Below, piece by piece: positions 33,401-44,464 of a DNA stretch of 64,000 bases. The translations under genes and the position numbers were made by a program. Position 1 is the first letter of the stretch, and each line of letters starts with the position of its first letter. This DNA comes from Pollenia angustigena (taxonomy: Eukaryota > Arthropoda > Insecta > Diptera > Polleniidae), in assembly GCA_930367215.1 (NCBI GenBank), contig OV884059.1:35951882-36015881 (forward strand), given 5' to 3'. The notes under the pieces are model-generated. The model was given only the letters and a program-made list of their open reading frames with translations. It had not been told where the DNA came from and did not search any database.

Positions 33401-35843
33401 TGCTAAAAGTATCGTACGCAGAACTCATTGGAGATTGTACTAAAAATTTTGGAAAAATTTAGTATGTATTTTTTTTTTTATTTATTTAAAAATAACTTAC
33501 ATTGTGGCTCACTGCTATTGATATTTCCCACTTTCACATCCGACCACGTTGGCAACGGTGTGGGCTCTTTTTTGATCAGTTCCCATAAAGGTGAAGTTTT
33601 TTGCCAAGCCAATGATTCTAAGCAAGTTTCCTCAATTAAATTTAAATGCTTTATTAGCTCTCTGTTAAGCACACCATCATGACTTCGAACAATAATTTCG
33701 ATTAGTTTGTAAAATTCAAAGGCATTAATACTGAAACAATCTAGTATCCAAGGAAATTTAAGTGGAGAATCGTATGCATCGAGCACAATCTCAACACTAC
33801 ATGCAATCAAAGTTGTATTGAAATTATCCTTTTGAAAAAGACTCTTGAGATCGATTGGCTTAATTCTTTTTTCAAAATGCAAAATCTTGTCAAGCAAATA
33901 ATAATACAATGATTTCGCCAACTGAAATTTATTCACGGACTCTTCCTTATTGGGAAATTTATTGTAGAATAGCTTGGACATGAAAATTAATTTTTCCTCA
34001 ATTCTTTTTATTACTTCGTCTCCTGTTGATTGTCTATGTTAATACATAAAAAATTAATACAATATTATATCTTATAAAACCCAATCAAATACCTTATGAA
34101 TTCGGAAAGTTCTGTAATTGTAGATATTTCACGTAGTTTCTTAACATTATTTGTAGCATTTGCAACAGCATCAAAAACACCTTCTTTGCTGGGTAAACTT
34201 TCTTTGCGTGTATAGGGTGTATTTGGCATTAATGACTTGATGTCCTATATTTTATTTCTTAAAATTAAATCAGAACAATTTTTTAATTGCATGCATACTT
34301 ACCGGATGTAAATCAATTTTTAGTCCTGATGGCTCATCTGATAGTGCACGTTTTAATGTATAAAAAAAGAATTAAGAAAAAGGGTATCATAGGTATATAA
34401 ATTCAATCTAAAGTTATTTTAGTTGTTTGCTTATTTTGCTGACTTTTAAAGCACAATTTTTTTTTTTTTAAATATTGTCAATGTTGATTTTCTTAATTTA
34501 TTTCAAAAATACATACGTGAACTGCTATTGTTGATTTTGCGATAGTCTAATAAAATTCTTTCATCCAATTCCGCCATATTTAGTACATACTGTTCATAAG
34601 CTCCCTTAAGAGATCTTAAATTTCTTTCAAAGTTTTTATTAGACACCAGTGTCTCTTCATTGCCATACAAGTACTTTGTAAAAGAAAAAAATCAACATAA
34701 GAAAAATTGAAATTAAAAAGAAACCACTCACATTATTCTCTAAAAACGTTTTGATAATGCGCTTAAAGGTGTCTTTCATATTTTTAGCGTCATGTGGCGA
34801 TGCATTTGTCATATTGCACAAAGGTTCTATTATACAATAGTCCTTTAAAATTCTGGCATCAAAGTCTGATTTTCCCCATTTAGGTGGAATGCCTACAAAT
34901 TTGTTGTTAATGAGATCTGGATTTTCAGCCAAGACGTTTTTGTAAATCAAATCTATGCAACAGATAAGAAGATGGAAGGACATTACTATATCGGTAACTT
35001 GGCTAACGGGATTTTCATTTTTAGAGCATAAATATAAACACCAGCAAATTTCAAAGAGTTTCCCATATGGACACTTGGCCGATCTATTGACGTGTCAAAA
35101 ATTAATACTTTTTTATATAAAAAAAATCCCAAAAACACAACTCTTTATATACCTGAATTTACAATTCTTCTTCTCATTTGGGGGCGGCACGAAAAGCTGA
35201 TCAAATATGTCGCTATAGCGCATAAAAACATTTGATGTGATGCTATAACTGCGTTCCATTTTGTTGATTTGGTTAAGAAAAGATTCGGGTAACTTTGCCA
35301 TGTCATGCCACTTTCTCATCTTTGATGTAAACTCATGTATGCTAAAATGCAAATAATGCGAAATACTCATCAATTATATTATCCACAACTTCTTACCTCA
35401 TATTGCAACAACGCAAAAGCTTAATAACTGATATACAATTTCCCAGCACAACGTCATTGGAGCCACCTCCTACAGTAGGAGTATAGGAACCTCTACATGC
35501 AGCATACAATGCACAGCAAAACCAATGTAAAGGATCTCCCTGTTCATTTTAAGTAAAACAAAATATGTAGTATGTTCGTACATAAATACCTATTTCATCA
35601 AAGTTAAAGTTGTAATGGATTCCTAAATATATGGCTCCAAACGGTGGAATACATATACATAAACATAAAATACAATAAGAGCCCCTGAAATTACACACAT
35701 ACCTCAAGAGAACATCTATGGGAAATTTCCATAAATTTTTTCCATGACAGCTCCTCGGTCTCACTATCCATATTAAGTTCTCTACACAAATCCTCATACT
35801 TAGAACGTATGGGATCTGATCCATCTTCTCTAGACTGGGTCAT
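30413..35843 (-). CDS. Rbf: Retinoblastoma-family pocket protein, complete, 15 exons, 865 aa
   Basis: Exons (high to low): 35843-35703, 35539-35397, 35341-35153, 35083-34732, 34673-34517, 34337-34303, 34244-34093, 34033-33501, 33439-33344, 33272-33178, 33118-32942, 32868-32748, 32678-32587, 30792-30628, 30562-30413. All introns are GT-AG and all phases join. The N-terminal cyclin-like domain starts [20 protein letters not shown]. Pocket A lies at about residues 345-570 ([25 protein letters not shown]), then a Ser/Thr spacer ([16 protein letters not shown]). Pocket B follows with [29 protein letters not shown] and [13 protein letters not shown], keeping the Tyr-Asn of the LxCxE cleft. The C-terminus has several SP sites (SPHPP, SPNQ, SPGK). 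Members bind E2F and restrain S-phase genes in the nucleus, under CDK/cyclin phosphorylation. The length is near that of Drosophila Rbf (about 845 aa), which favours Rbf over Rbf2, but paralogue assignment needs a tree. Confidence 0.93.
30793..32586 (-). other. Rbf: Large Rbf intron (1.8 kb) with inverted-repeat debris
   Basis: The only long intron of the gene, between exons 13 and 14. It holds the MITE 31592-31729. It also holds an outer inverted pair, CAAATGAGTAGGAGAGTTG (about 30897) against CAACTCACCTACTCATTTG (about 32556), with CAGCGGTAA/TTACCGCTG further in. An old TIR element of about 1.7 kb therefore probably makes up most of the intron. Confidence 0.65.
31592..31729. mobile_element. 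MITE, TIR CAGCCAGTCCCACGATGT, TAA duplication
   Basis: CAGCCAGTCCCACGATGT and ACATCGTGGGATTGGCTG are inverted, with TAA on both sides. The arms run on through CGTTAACGTTCGCATAGAAA and AATAACATTTAAAACAAAAA, almost the whole 138 bp. The arm core is shared with 47608-47734. Confidence 0.85.
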
Positions 35844-36180
35844 ATTGATAAATTTTTATCTATTTCGTTACAACTGTTTAGAAAATTTACGATTTTTGTT
35901 ATTATTCAATTTAACTTGGACTATACATTGAAGATCCAAAATTTAGTCAATTCATTTAAAATCAACAATTTTTATTTTTTGTTCTTAAGAATTTTTAATA
36001 ATTTCACAATAAACTCTATACTCGACCAAAATTGGCCTAAAAAATTACGATTATTGGTAATAACACAATTTTTTTATTTCGCCTCCGTTAAAGAAAAACA
36101 AATGTCACAAAGAAAAAGGCGCGAATACAATAATAAATGACAATATAGCAAGTCAACCGATATTAATTGGGAAGAATAAC
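35844..36180 (-). promoter_or_regulatory. Rbf upstream region with E2F-like words
   Basis: TTTCGCC at 36077-36083 and GGCGCGAA at 36118-36125 resemble parts of E2F sites (TTTSSCGC), but neither is a full match. Pocket-protein genes can be E2F targets, so these are worth testing. Evidence is weak: short degenerate words in one species. Confidence 0.22.
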
Positions 36181-36589
36181 AAATGTAACAAATGGGTGAT
36201 TCGCATATTAATTATATTCTCTATACATATCAGAGCTGGATCTTTAAAAAAAATTTGTTTTTGTTTTTTTAAAATATTTTTTCAAAGTAAAGCAAATTAA
36301 TGGCGTTATATTCACATTTGCAAAATTTACTAAGTTCTTTTTTGTTTTCGAATCAAAAATCCATCCAAAGAAAGAATGAATAAAATCATTTAATTTTGAC
36401 AAATTTTGGCGTTGGAAAATTAATGGCGGTCGGCCTCACATTGAAATCAACAGCTGAACCTAGTAACGCCAAGAAAATATTGACAAAAAAATCAGAAAAT
36501 AAAGGCAATAAATTAGGATTATGAAAGACTTTGTATTTGAAAATTTGCAAAATTTAAACACTTCTTCAGCTACAACAAGCACCTTTAAA

Positions 36590-36930
36590 CGAAACTTTGT
36601 TTGGGACAAATTTTGCTAAACACAAATACATGGGAAGTAAGTAACATGGATGAGAAAGAACACCTGTTTTGCCAAAATGTCAAATTTTGATTCCCTCTAA
36701 CTCAGAAAGTTTTTCTTTTTGAAAACTTACTATGCAATCGGAATAACCTTGGTGAAAATGTCATCCAAATCCGAAGATCCCCCATATGCATACTGCCGTC
36801 CTAAAGTTACCCACTGCATACTGCCGTCCTAAAGTTACCCACTGACGAGTAAAGATCCCCCATATGCATACTGCCGTCCTAAAGTTACCCACTGACGAGT
36901 AAATATATGCCGAAACATGAACATATTGGG
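36590..36930. repeat. Dispersed repeat copy with a local ~60-bp tandem duplication
   Basis: GGGACAAATTTTGCTAA, GTAACATGGATGAGAA and CCAAAATGTCAAATTTTGA match 55825-55915. ATACTGCCGTCCTAAAGTTA occurs three times at about 36789, 36819 and 36868. The single equivalent at about 56047 (TGCCGCCCTAAAGTTACCC) shows that the local amplification happened here. Confidence 0.75.
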
Positions 36931-37689
36931 AGCAGTTGTTGAGTGATGTGCTTCTGCAACTCTCGGAGAAAAACATATGAAGAATGAAATCGGCAAATGG
37001 CAACAATTGCAAAATTATGAGAATTGGAAAACAATTAAAAATTAAAAGAAAAATTTTCCAAATTTATGCGACATAAAAGTTTTTTGTTCGTTTTGTAGTA
37101 GTATATTTAAAAAACACGCAGTACTCCCGGTGGCGAACGTCATAGTGATTCAGCGTGACAAACGCTGACAATATTAAATCATCGATGACAAGTGTTGATT
37201 TTACTTTGGTGTCATATATGAATTTTTAAAGTATTTGTCCAAACTGTCACATATTGTCGTAACAGACAATATCATCAACTTGCATTAGTGAATTTTTTCA
37301 GGAAGAGTGACAAGGAAAACACAGAATAAACTCAAGTAATAAATGGAACAGAACAAACAGAAAAAAGATACGGTCCGTTTTTTTCTGATTTATTCATTGA
37401 AGGAGACATGTAGCAGTCAAAGTCCCGCAGCGCTCACTTCGTGATCTATTCATAACAGACAATGCCGCTAAGTTTTTCCTTTTAAGGGAACAGTGACATT
37501 GAAAAGCCGTAGTCATGCATAACTATCTAAATATCAACTTGTTTCTGACTCTGGTGCGATTATTCATCGATGAAAATGTCATAAAGATAATGTCGCTCAT
37601 AAACGCCACCGGGACTAATGTTTCGTTTTTAGTGTCATCGTCTGTGGTAAAAACTTTAAAAAATAAAGCCAAATCTTCATTTTAGTAGT

Positions 37690-38300
37690 TTTGAGAAAGG
37701 TAGAAAAAAATTCTACTCGCAATCAATTCTCTCATTTCAAGATTTGTGTTGGCGAGTTTAAAAATAAAACTAGCGAGTACAGATTTTTTTGGGAAAATGT
37801 TTCCTGATGATCAGGCGGCCTAAGCAGCCAATGAAATGCGCATAGAAACTAGCTTATCCTCCAACAAAAAATATCAGTGTTTTTTATCAAGATATTGATA
37901 TTTAATAAAAATAAAATAAATGTTGGGAATTAAGCACGTCATACGGAAATCTTAATAACAACAAAATCTTATTAGTTTAAGAAAAATATTTTGAAATTTA
38001 AACGAAATGCTTGGCTTACAAATTTAATTCATTTTAAAATTTAACAACTTAAATGCTGATAAAAAGCAAAAATCGAAAATAATTCTTTAATACTTTCTAA
38101 TGCCCATTTAAGCTATAATAATTTGAAAGGTAGTTTTTTTAATAATTCAATAGTGGCTCGACTGACTAATATTGCATTTAGGCTTTCCTCGTCTTAACTA
38201 TTGCGGTAAGGGTTCATAATGTATTTCACTCCTGTAAATAACCGCTCCACCCTATCTTGTGCCTCTGGGGTATTTCTAGACTTGCAAACTGGCCAGTTTT
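37690..38300. repeat. Dispersed repeat family copy 1 (partner at 58330)
   Basis: TTCTACTCGC, GGCGGCCTAAGCAGCCAATG, TTATCCTCCAACAA, GGGAATTAAGCACG, CTCGACTGACTAA and CTTAACTATTGCGGTAAGGG occur in the same order as at 58334-58870. The middle part also appears inverted near 15185-15320. No TIR or ORF was recognised. Confidence 0.72.
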
Positions 38301-38506
38301 CGCCGGGACAGTCCAGTTTTAGAGTGGAATGTCCCGTGTCCCGTCGATACTCTGAACTGGACGCCATTTATCCCGTTTTTCTTTAACTAACTTTTTTATT
38401 ACCAGCCATATCAGCTTTAGAACTTATTTTAGTACTACAAATTTTTTTTTAGCAGAACTAAATTTTTTTCAATACATTATCTTGATTCCACAGCAGATTA
38501 CATTTT

Positions 38507-40246
38507 TATACCCTCCACCACAATTAGTTGTGAAGAGGGTATATTAAGTTTGTCATTCCGTGTGAAACTTTTTTATTATTCATCTCAGACCCTATAAAGT
38601 ATATATATTCTGGGTCCTTGAGTAATTTTAAGTCGATTTAGAACTGTCCGTCTGTCTGTCCGTCTGCTGAAAACATGCTCACTTTCGAAAAACTCGAAAT
38701 AAACAAACTTGGTGTCAAATTGCTTGTAGTTATCCTAAGCAGTTTGGGATTGAAATCCAGCAAAATCGGTTCAATAGGATCTGAGCTATGAATCAAAATG
38801 TGGAACCACCACCTAAAAAAAATGATAATTTTGTTACAAAAACTAACATAAATGGTGGAAAAATGCACAGAATGATATAAGATTTCGCAACAGTTCGTTT
38901 TATTTAACTGGAAATCACGCTGTAAAATATCTTGACGATCCTTCCATGATTTACCCTAGGCCCCATATAAGCCCTACTCCCGGAAAACTGTATAGTAAGC
39001 CTAAAACCCTAACTAACAATGCTATCATAACAAATTTTGGCACGTCACAGTTAAATAGGACTAGAAATGAAACTGTTAAGTTTCGTGAAGATCGGTCCAT
39101 AATTTACCATAGGCCCCTTATAAAACCTACTTCCAGAAAACAGTTTAGTACGCCTAAATCCGTAAAAAATAATGCTATCATAACAAAATTTGGTACATCA
39201 AAATTTTTTGGAACTAAAAATAAGACTGTGAAATTTCGTGAAGATCGGTCCATAATTTACCATAGGCCCCATATAAACCTTACTCCCGGAAAACAGCTTA
39301 GTACGCCTAAAAACGTAAAAAAGAATGCTATCATAACAAAATTTGCTACATCACATTTTTATTGAACGAGAAATAAGACTTTAAAATTTTGTGAAGAACG
39401 GTCCATCATTTACCATAGGCCCCATATAAAGCTTACTCCCGGAAAACAGCTTAGTAAACCTAAATACGTAAAAAATAATGTTATCATAACAAAATTTGGA
39501 ACATATAAGTTTTACAGGACTAGAAATAAGACTGTGAAATTTCGTGAAAATCAGTTCATAATTTACCCTAGGCCCCATATAAACCTTACTCCCGGAAAAC
39601 AGCTTAGTACGCCTAAAAACGTAAAAAATAACGCTATCATAACAAAATTTGATACATCACAGTTTTATAGAACTAGAAATGACACTGTGAAATTTGGTGA
39701 AGATCGGTGCATAGCTTACCATAGGCCTCATATAAAGCCCACTCTGGTAAAATAATTAAATACGCGGTAAACTTTCTTCCAGTTTAGCTTCATATGGCCA
39801 GAAAAAATGTTATGCAATTTTGTAATATACGGTCCATAATTTTCCTTTTCCATTTTAGCAGCCTTTTGAATTTACGGCAAACGCTTAAACTAATTGCACC
39901 GCTGTATTGAAATTTATGTTTTTTAATACCAGAAATCGTTCTGCAGAATTTGGGATGATTGGTTCATAGCTTACCATGGCTTTTATATAATTTGTTCTCT
40001 TGAAAATCATTTAAGTTCATCTTAAACTGATATTCTACTCAAACTTTTTAAAATTGATTCTGATTGTCGATCAATAATTTTATATAGGTCTAAACCGCAA
40101 CAAATTTTAATGCAGATGTCTGTTTTTACAAAGATTATAATAATAAATAGACATACAGATACAGATATTAGTCCTAAAACATTCGAAGTGTCGGTGGAGG
40201 GTATCAAAGATTCGGCACAGCCGAATATAGCACTCTTACTTGTTTT
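38507..40246 (-). mobile_element. DINE-1/Helentron-like element with 153-bp tandem core
   Basis: In - orientation it starts with AAGTAAGAGTGCTATATTCG and the hairpin ATTCGGCTGTGCCGAAT (about 40215-40235). It has subterminal GATACCCTCCACC and its partner GGTGGAGGGTATA near 38510-38520. The core 38946-39750 is about 5.5 copies of a 153-bp unit (CATAATTTACCATAGGCCCC, ATCATAACAAAATTTGGTAC), spaced 153, 153, 153, 153 and 152 bp. It has an inverse counterpart at 56347-57768. Confidence 0.75.
38946..39755. repeat. 153-bp minisatellite (core of the DINE-like element)
   Basis: CGGAAAAC-like anchors fall at 38981, 39134, 39287, 39440, 39593 and 39745. Because 153 is a multiple of three, a repeat-derived open frame of 139 codons arises; it is not a gene. 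Confidence 0.88.
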
Positions 40247-40743
40247 ATTTGTAGCTGTCAACTTTGTATCACAATACACAAGTTATATTGTGTATGAGCA
40301 AGGTAAGGACATGTAAAGTTAATTCGCCTTGTGTTTAATAATTTGACATCTTCATGGAACTGCGACTACCTGGTAAATAATTCTGCCTTAATTAGCAACA
40401 GTGGAACATTTTGATTCCCTTTTGTCCAAGGCGAATTTACACCAGGTGAACTTATCTTGCTACGTAAGCAACAGCTGATTACTAACCTTGTGTCAAAATG
40501 GTATACCGCCATGTTGGTTCCGGGGAATCTTAGCTAAATTCTATAATTTTCGATTAAAATTGTGAAATTTAAAACTTTTTTAAGTTATAACATTTCAAAA
40601 AAACACATTTTAATATAAAAACAAAATCAAAAATATGTTTGAATTTTTGACACAACGTTAAAATATTTTACAGTGTTGTAAAACGTTTTCAAAATAAGAC
40701 CACCTTGTATGAATTCGCCTTGCTTTTGTCATTATATATATAG

Positions 40744-40941
40744 TAGGGATGCCAAACGGGAAATCCCGAATCCCGGGATTTATTTTTTTTAATCCCGGGA
40801 TTTTTTCGGTTCAGCTTTGAACCCTTATTTAAACCCTTATTTAAAAAATCCCGGGATCGAAAAATCCCGGAAATTTGGGATTTGGATTTCAAAATCCCGA
40901 ATCCCGGTATTTTCTAAAATCAATCCCGATTGCCATCCCTA
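40744..40941. mobile_element. hAT-type MITE with perfect 8-bp duplication ATATATAG
   Basis: Ends TAGGGATGCCAA and TTGCCATCCCTA, with ATATATAG at 40736-40743 and 40942-40949. The interior is built of AATCCCGGGAT-type palindromes, repeated several times. 198 bp. Confidence 0.88.
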
Positions 40942-41911
40942 ATATATAGTGTATCAACTTCTATGACCGAAATCCCCCATTCAAATAAAATAATCCAAAA
41001 ATGGTTAAAATTTTTCGATAATGGGGAAAGTCCAAATTTGTTTATTATAGTGCAATATATTTTTATTGTACCACCTAGTAATTGCTGTGTGAGCATGATA
41101 CGCGCTCTAGGATGCTTGTTCCTTTAGCTAAAGCTGAGTTGTTGGTTCATTCGAGCAAAATTTATCGAAATTTTTCATTTTGGTATTATGACCCTCGATA
41201 TCGAATTAAATGTATCGTAATTTGAGATGATAGCATTCGAAATCGTGTAACCAAAGACATTACATCTCTCCAGTTTTCATTCGATACGTCAGTGTCTATC
41301 GTTTGCAGAAAAATACGATAGTTTACTCGATACGATAGCTTACTCGATATCGAATTCGGTAATTAGGCCCATGCTAAAATCGATTAAAAATAAAAAATTT
41401 TTAAAATTATATTTTATGTTACTATTGTTATCATTTATGTATCTATTTACGTTTGTGTTTTGGTAATGTTTTATAAGTCTAGATTTTACACAATCTGAAT
41501 TAATGTTTGATTGTTGATTTTCCAAATAAAATAGTATAATAATTATACATAAACGGATTTGTTTGAATTTTTCTATTATATTTTAGTGGTGTCCCGTTTT
41601 GCAAATTTTAAAAGGTGGTAAGCCTAGATATTTCATGTCAAGTGACCCAAATTTCGAAATCGATGTCTTTCGATATGGATAAAATTGGCACCATGGTAAT
41701 TCTTAACAAGATCGGGCAAAAAGTTTCCTTTTAGGTAGTTTTGGTCGGTTATTGGGCTGCGAGTGGCACTTGCATAAAAAAATAATTTCTAACTTGAGAC
41801 GAGGGTTTTTAAATTTTTAGCATATGCGCTATTTTGAAATTTTTCCTATATGCGATTAATGCCCAATTTTCAGGATAATATTTAAATCAATATTAAGCTA
41901 ATTTTCATATT

Positions 41912-42176
41912 CGTGGTTATTCCAAAATACGCGTCGAAGAAGTGAACATTTGCATGAAAACAAAAACAAAACCAAACCAAAGTGACGAAAACTGTTTTTG
42001 TTATCTATACAATTCTAAAATAAAATTAACGCGAGAGTTATAACGCGTTTCTTTCTCTTTTAAATACTGTAAATTTTGTATGATAAACAAAAACAATTTT
42101 TGTCAATTTGGTTTTGTTTTGTTTTTGGTATCATGTAAATGTTCACTTCTTCGACGCGTATTTTGGAATAACCACG
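41912..42176. mobile_element. MITE, TIR CGTGGTTATTCCAAAATACG
   Basis: CGTGGTTATTCCAAAATACG and CGTATTTTGGAATAACCACG are perfect inverted repeats, with GTCGAAGAAGTGAACATTT continuing the arms. ATT on both sides. 265 bp. Confidence 0.85.
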
Positions 42177-42445
42177 ATTAACTTAAAACTCATTTAAATA
42201 CAGATTGATTTTTTGAGTTTTGCTTAAAAAGTCTTATTTAATTAAGATAAAAGTAATGCAGCACTACTAAATACAAAAAAATATCATAAAAAAGTGTATT
42301 TATTTACAAGGTGGCCTCCAAAAACAGTTGTTTCCTATTCTTTGGCTGTTGTTGTTGCATTAGTTTATTATTGCGACCACCTTGCTAAGTTTTTCCAATG
42401 GAAACTTAAAATGCATTTAAATCAGGGACTCCATTTCTTTGCACA

Positions 42446-42831
42446 ATCCCTGCAAATAATAGGACCAGTCCAAACACGCGTGTAAAGAGTAGTTCACAAG
42501 GGACCAGGACTAGTCCAAAAGTAACCCAAACGTATGGAAAAAACCTGGTATATTTAACATTACGATGTCCTAGGAGAGGACCATATAACCCACCTTTGGA
42601 CCACTAAGGAGTAGTTTTAAAACTACTCCATGGTATACTCAAAAGGATTAGTTTTGAAGTCGTTTAAAAACGAAAGCATGTCGTTAAAAAACGAAGACAT
42701 GTCGTCTCACTACAAACACTTTTTAACAATGACATGGTCCATGCTTGCATTACATCGGACCAGTCCATGGAGTAGTCCATTTTATCAAAATGGATCAGGT
42801 GGTCCAATTTTATTTGCAGGGGGTGTACACA
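42446..42831. mobile_element. GGACCA-rich TIR element, copy 2
   Basis: Ends CCCTGCAAATAATAGGACCA and a GGTCCAATTTTATTTGCAGGG-type right end are inverted. It has many GGACCA/TGGTCC words and AAAAACGAA.ACATGTCGTT repeats. The inverse copy is 55138-55511, and a truncated one 21891-22112. It sits immediately 3' of the Ty3 integrase and may have removed the 3' LTR. Confidence 0.75.
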
Positions 42832-42865
42832 ATCCGGGGGTGTACACAAATTTTTTCATATTTAT

Positions 42866-43985
42866 TTTTATATAAGATTTCATAATGGATATCTCCCAAA
42901 CGTTTATTTATTTTACCTTGCAACCATTTTTCTGCATTTGCATTCCCCGATAAAAAATAAACGCTATCTCCCACTTCAAAATCTCTCAAGTTCCCAGTTT
43001 GTCGCATTACCTGTTTATATTTTACTCTTGATGATACAGTTTCTGGCTGCACTAAATCAAGACGTGTACGTAGTTGTCGGCCGAGAAAGAGTTGTGCTGG
43101 TGACTCGCCAGTTGTGGAATGGGGGGCGTTTTTGTGTTGCCTTAATAACTCATTTAGATTTTGCTGCAATGTTTGCGTTGTTGAACACATTGCTTTCAAC
43201 GTATTTTTTACTGTTTGAACGCTCCGTTCAGCTTGTCCGTTAGTGGATGGATGATATGGTGCCGTGTATTTATGCTATTAACCTCCCACTGCTGTTAAAT
43301 AATTATTAAACTCTGTTGAAGTAAAGTTCGTAACATTATCAGATACCACCATAAGAGGCACACCATATTCAGCAAATACTTCATCAATCAACTTTATCGT
43401 TACTGGTTCCGTCGTCGATTTCGTTACTTTAACATCTAACCATTTGGCACATGCATCTGTAATAATTAGCAGCATCATACCCTCAACAGGACAAGCATAG
43501 TCAATATGCACACGTTCCCATGGTCCTTTGGGATATTCCAGTGATGATCGTTATATTTTTTAGGCCTATTCGCAACTCTCGCACAATCATTACAGTCTTT
43601 TGCAATTGCTTCAATATCAACATCTATTTTTGGCCACTAAACAAAAGAACGTGCCATCCCTTTCATTTTAACCACCCCTAAATGGGCTGCATGTAAATTT
43701 TGAAGATCGTCTTCACGGAAATTTTGGGGTTTGACAGTTTGTAATTTGCTTCTGGAGCACCAAACCCATTCTTTGCTAAAGAGTATCCTTTTTAAAGAAT
43801 CGTTACTATTTTTCCAAGTTCTGGATCTCTTCGCGTTTCTTTGGCAATTTTTTCAGCGGTAATAGGCAACTGGTTTATTTGTCGAACGATAAATGTATCA
43901 AACTCGTCATACTCTGGAACTACAAAATGTTTATTGCAATGTAGAACTTGTAAACTTTTTGCTATAACACGAGACATAAAATCTG
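42866..43985 (-). pseudogene. Ty3 integrase
   Basis: From the insertion border (DFMSRVIAKSL) it reads through the zinc-binding region (HLGVVKMKGMARSFV, then a stop, then DCNDCARVANRPKK). The catalytic core follows: MHIDYACPVEGMMLLIITDA, VVSDNVTNFTS and, after a frameshift, HPSTNGQAERSVQTVKNTLK. All three acidic positions are recognisable. The tail is FEVGDSVYFLSGNANAEKWL and HPRIVYT. Confidence 0.82.
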
Positions 43986-44095
43986 TAGCTCGTTTCTGTA
44001 TTTCTCGCATCGTAAAATTTCTTACATGAAGTGTGAAACAAAAAATTCCATCGTTTCTCGATTTATGAGATAAAAGGGTTTCTGTATTTGAATGT

Positions 44096-44372
44096 GCCCA
44101 TTTAGACAGGGAAACATTTGGAAGGGAAAGATTTTGCTTGTGAGCAAATTACGGGTGGGGAAGAGAGAATGGTTTTTGTGTTCGGTACTTGGCGACACGC
44201 TTTGTTCTCATTTTCTTTGTTGATATTTACTTTGCTTTTTGAGAAAAAAAAAACAACAATATTAACAGAATGTTTCCGGCAACATGTTCGCCTGTGTGAC
44301 CGAGAATGAAAAAACAAAAGAGAAATCCAGATGTTTTCCTTCCAAATGTTCGCTCGTCTAAACTCGGACAAT
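44096..44372. mobile_element. Possible MITE with imperfect ends
   Basis: CCCATTTAGACAGGGAAACA with ATTTGGAAGG at the left pairs imperfectly with CCTTCCAAATGTTCGCTC and GTCTAAACTCGG at the right. No target duplication was identified. Confidence 0.45.
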
Positions 44373-44464
44373 GCGAAAACAGACACAACAAATTCTGTTT
44401 ATACTGGAATATTTCCAGTCAAATAAAAGCGAAACATCAACAAAAGAAATAAATATAATAAAAA

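Noticed and set aside
38946..39365. 139-codon repetitive open frame
   Set aside because: Exact product of the 153-bp tandem repeat, whose length is a multiple of three; no independent evidence of coding.
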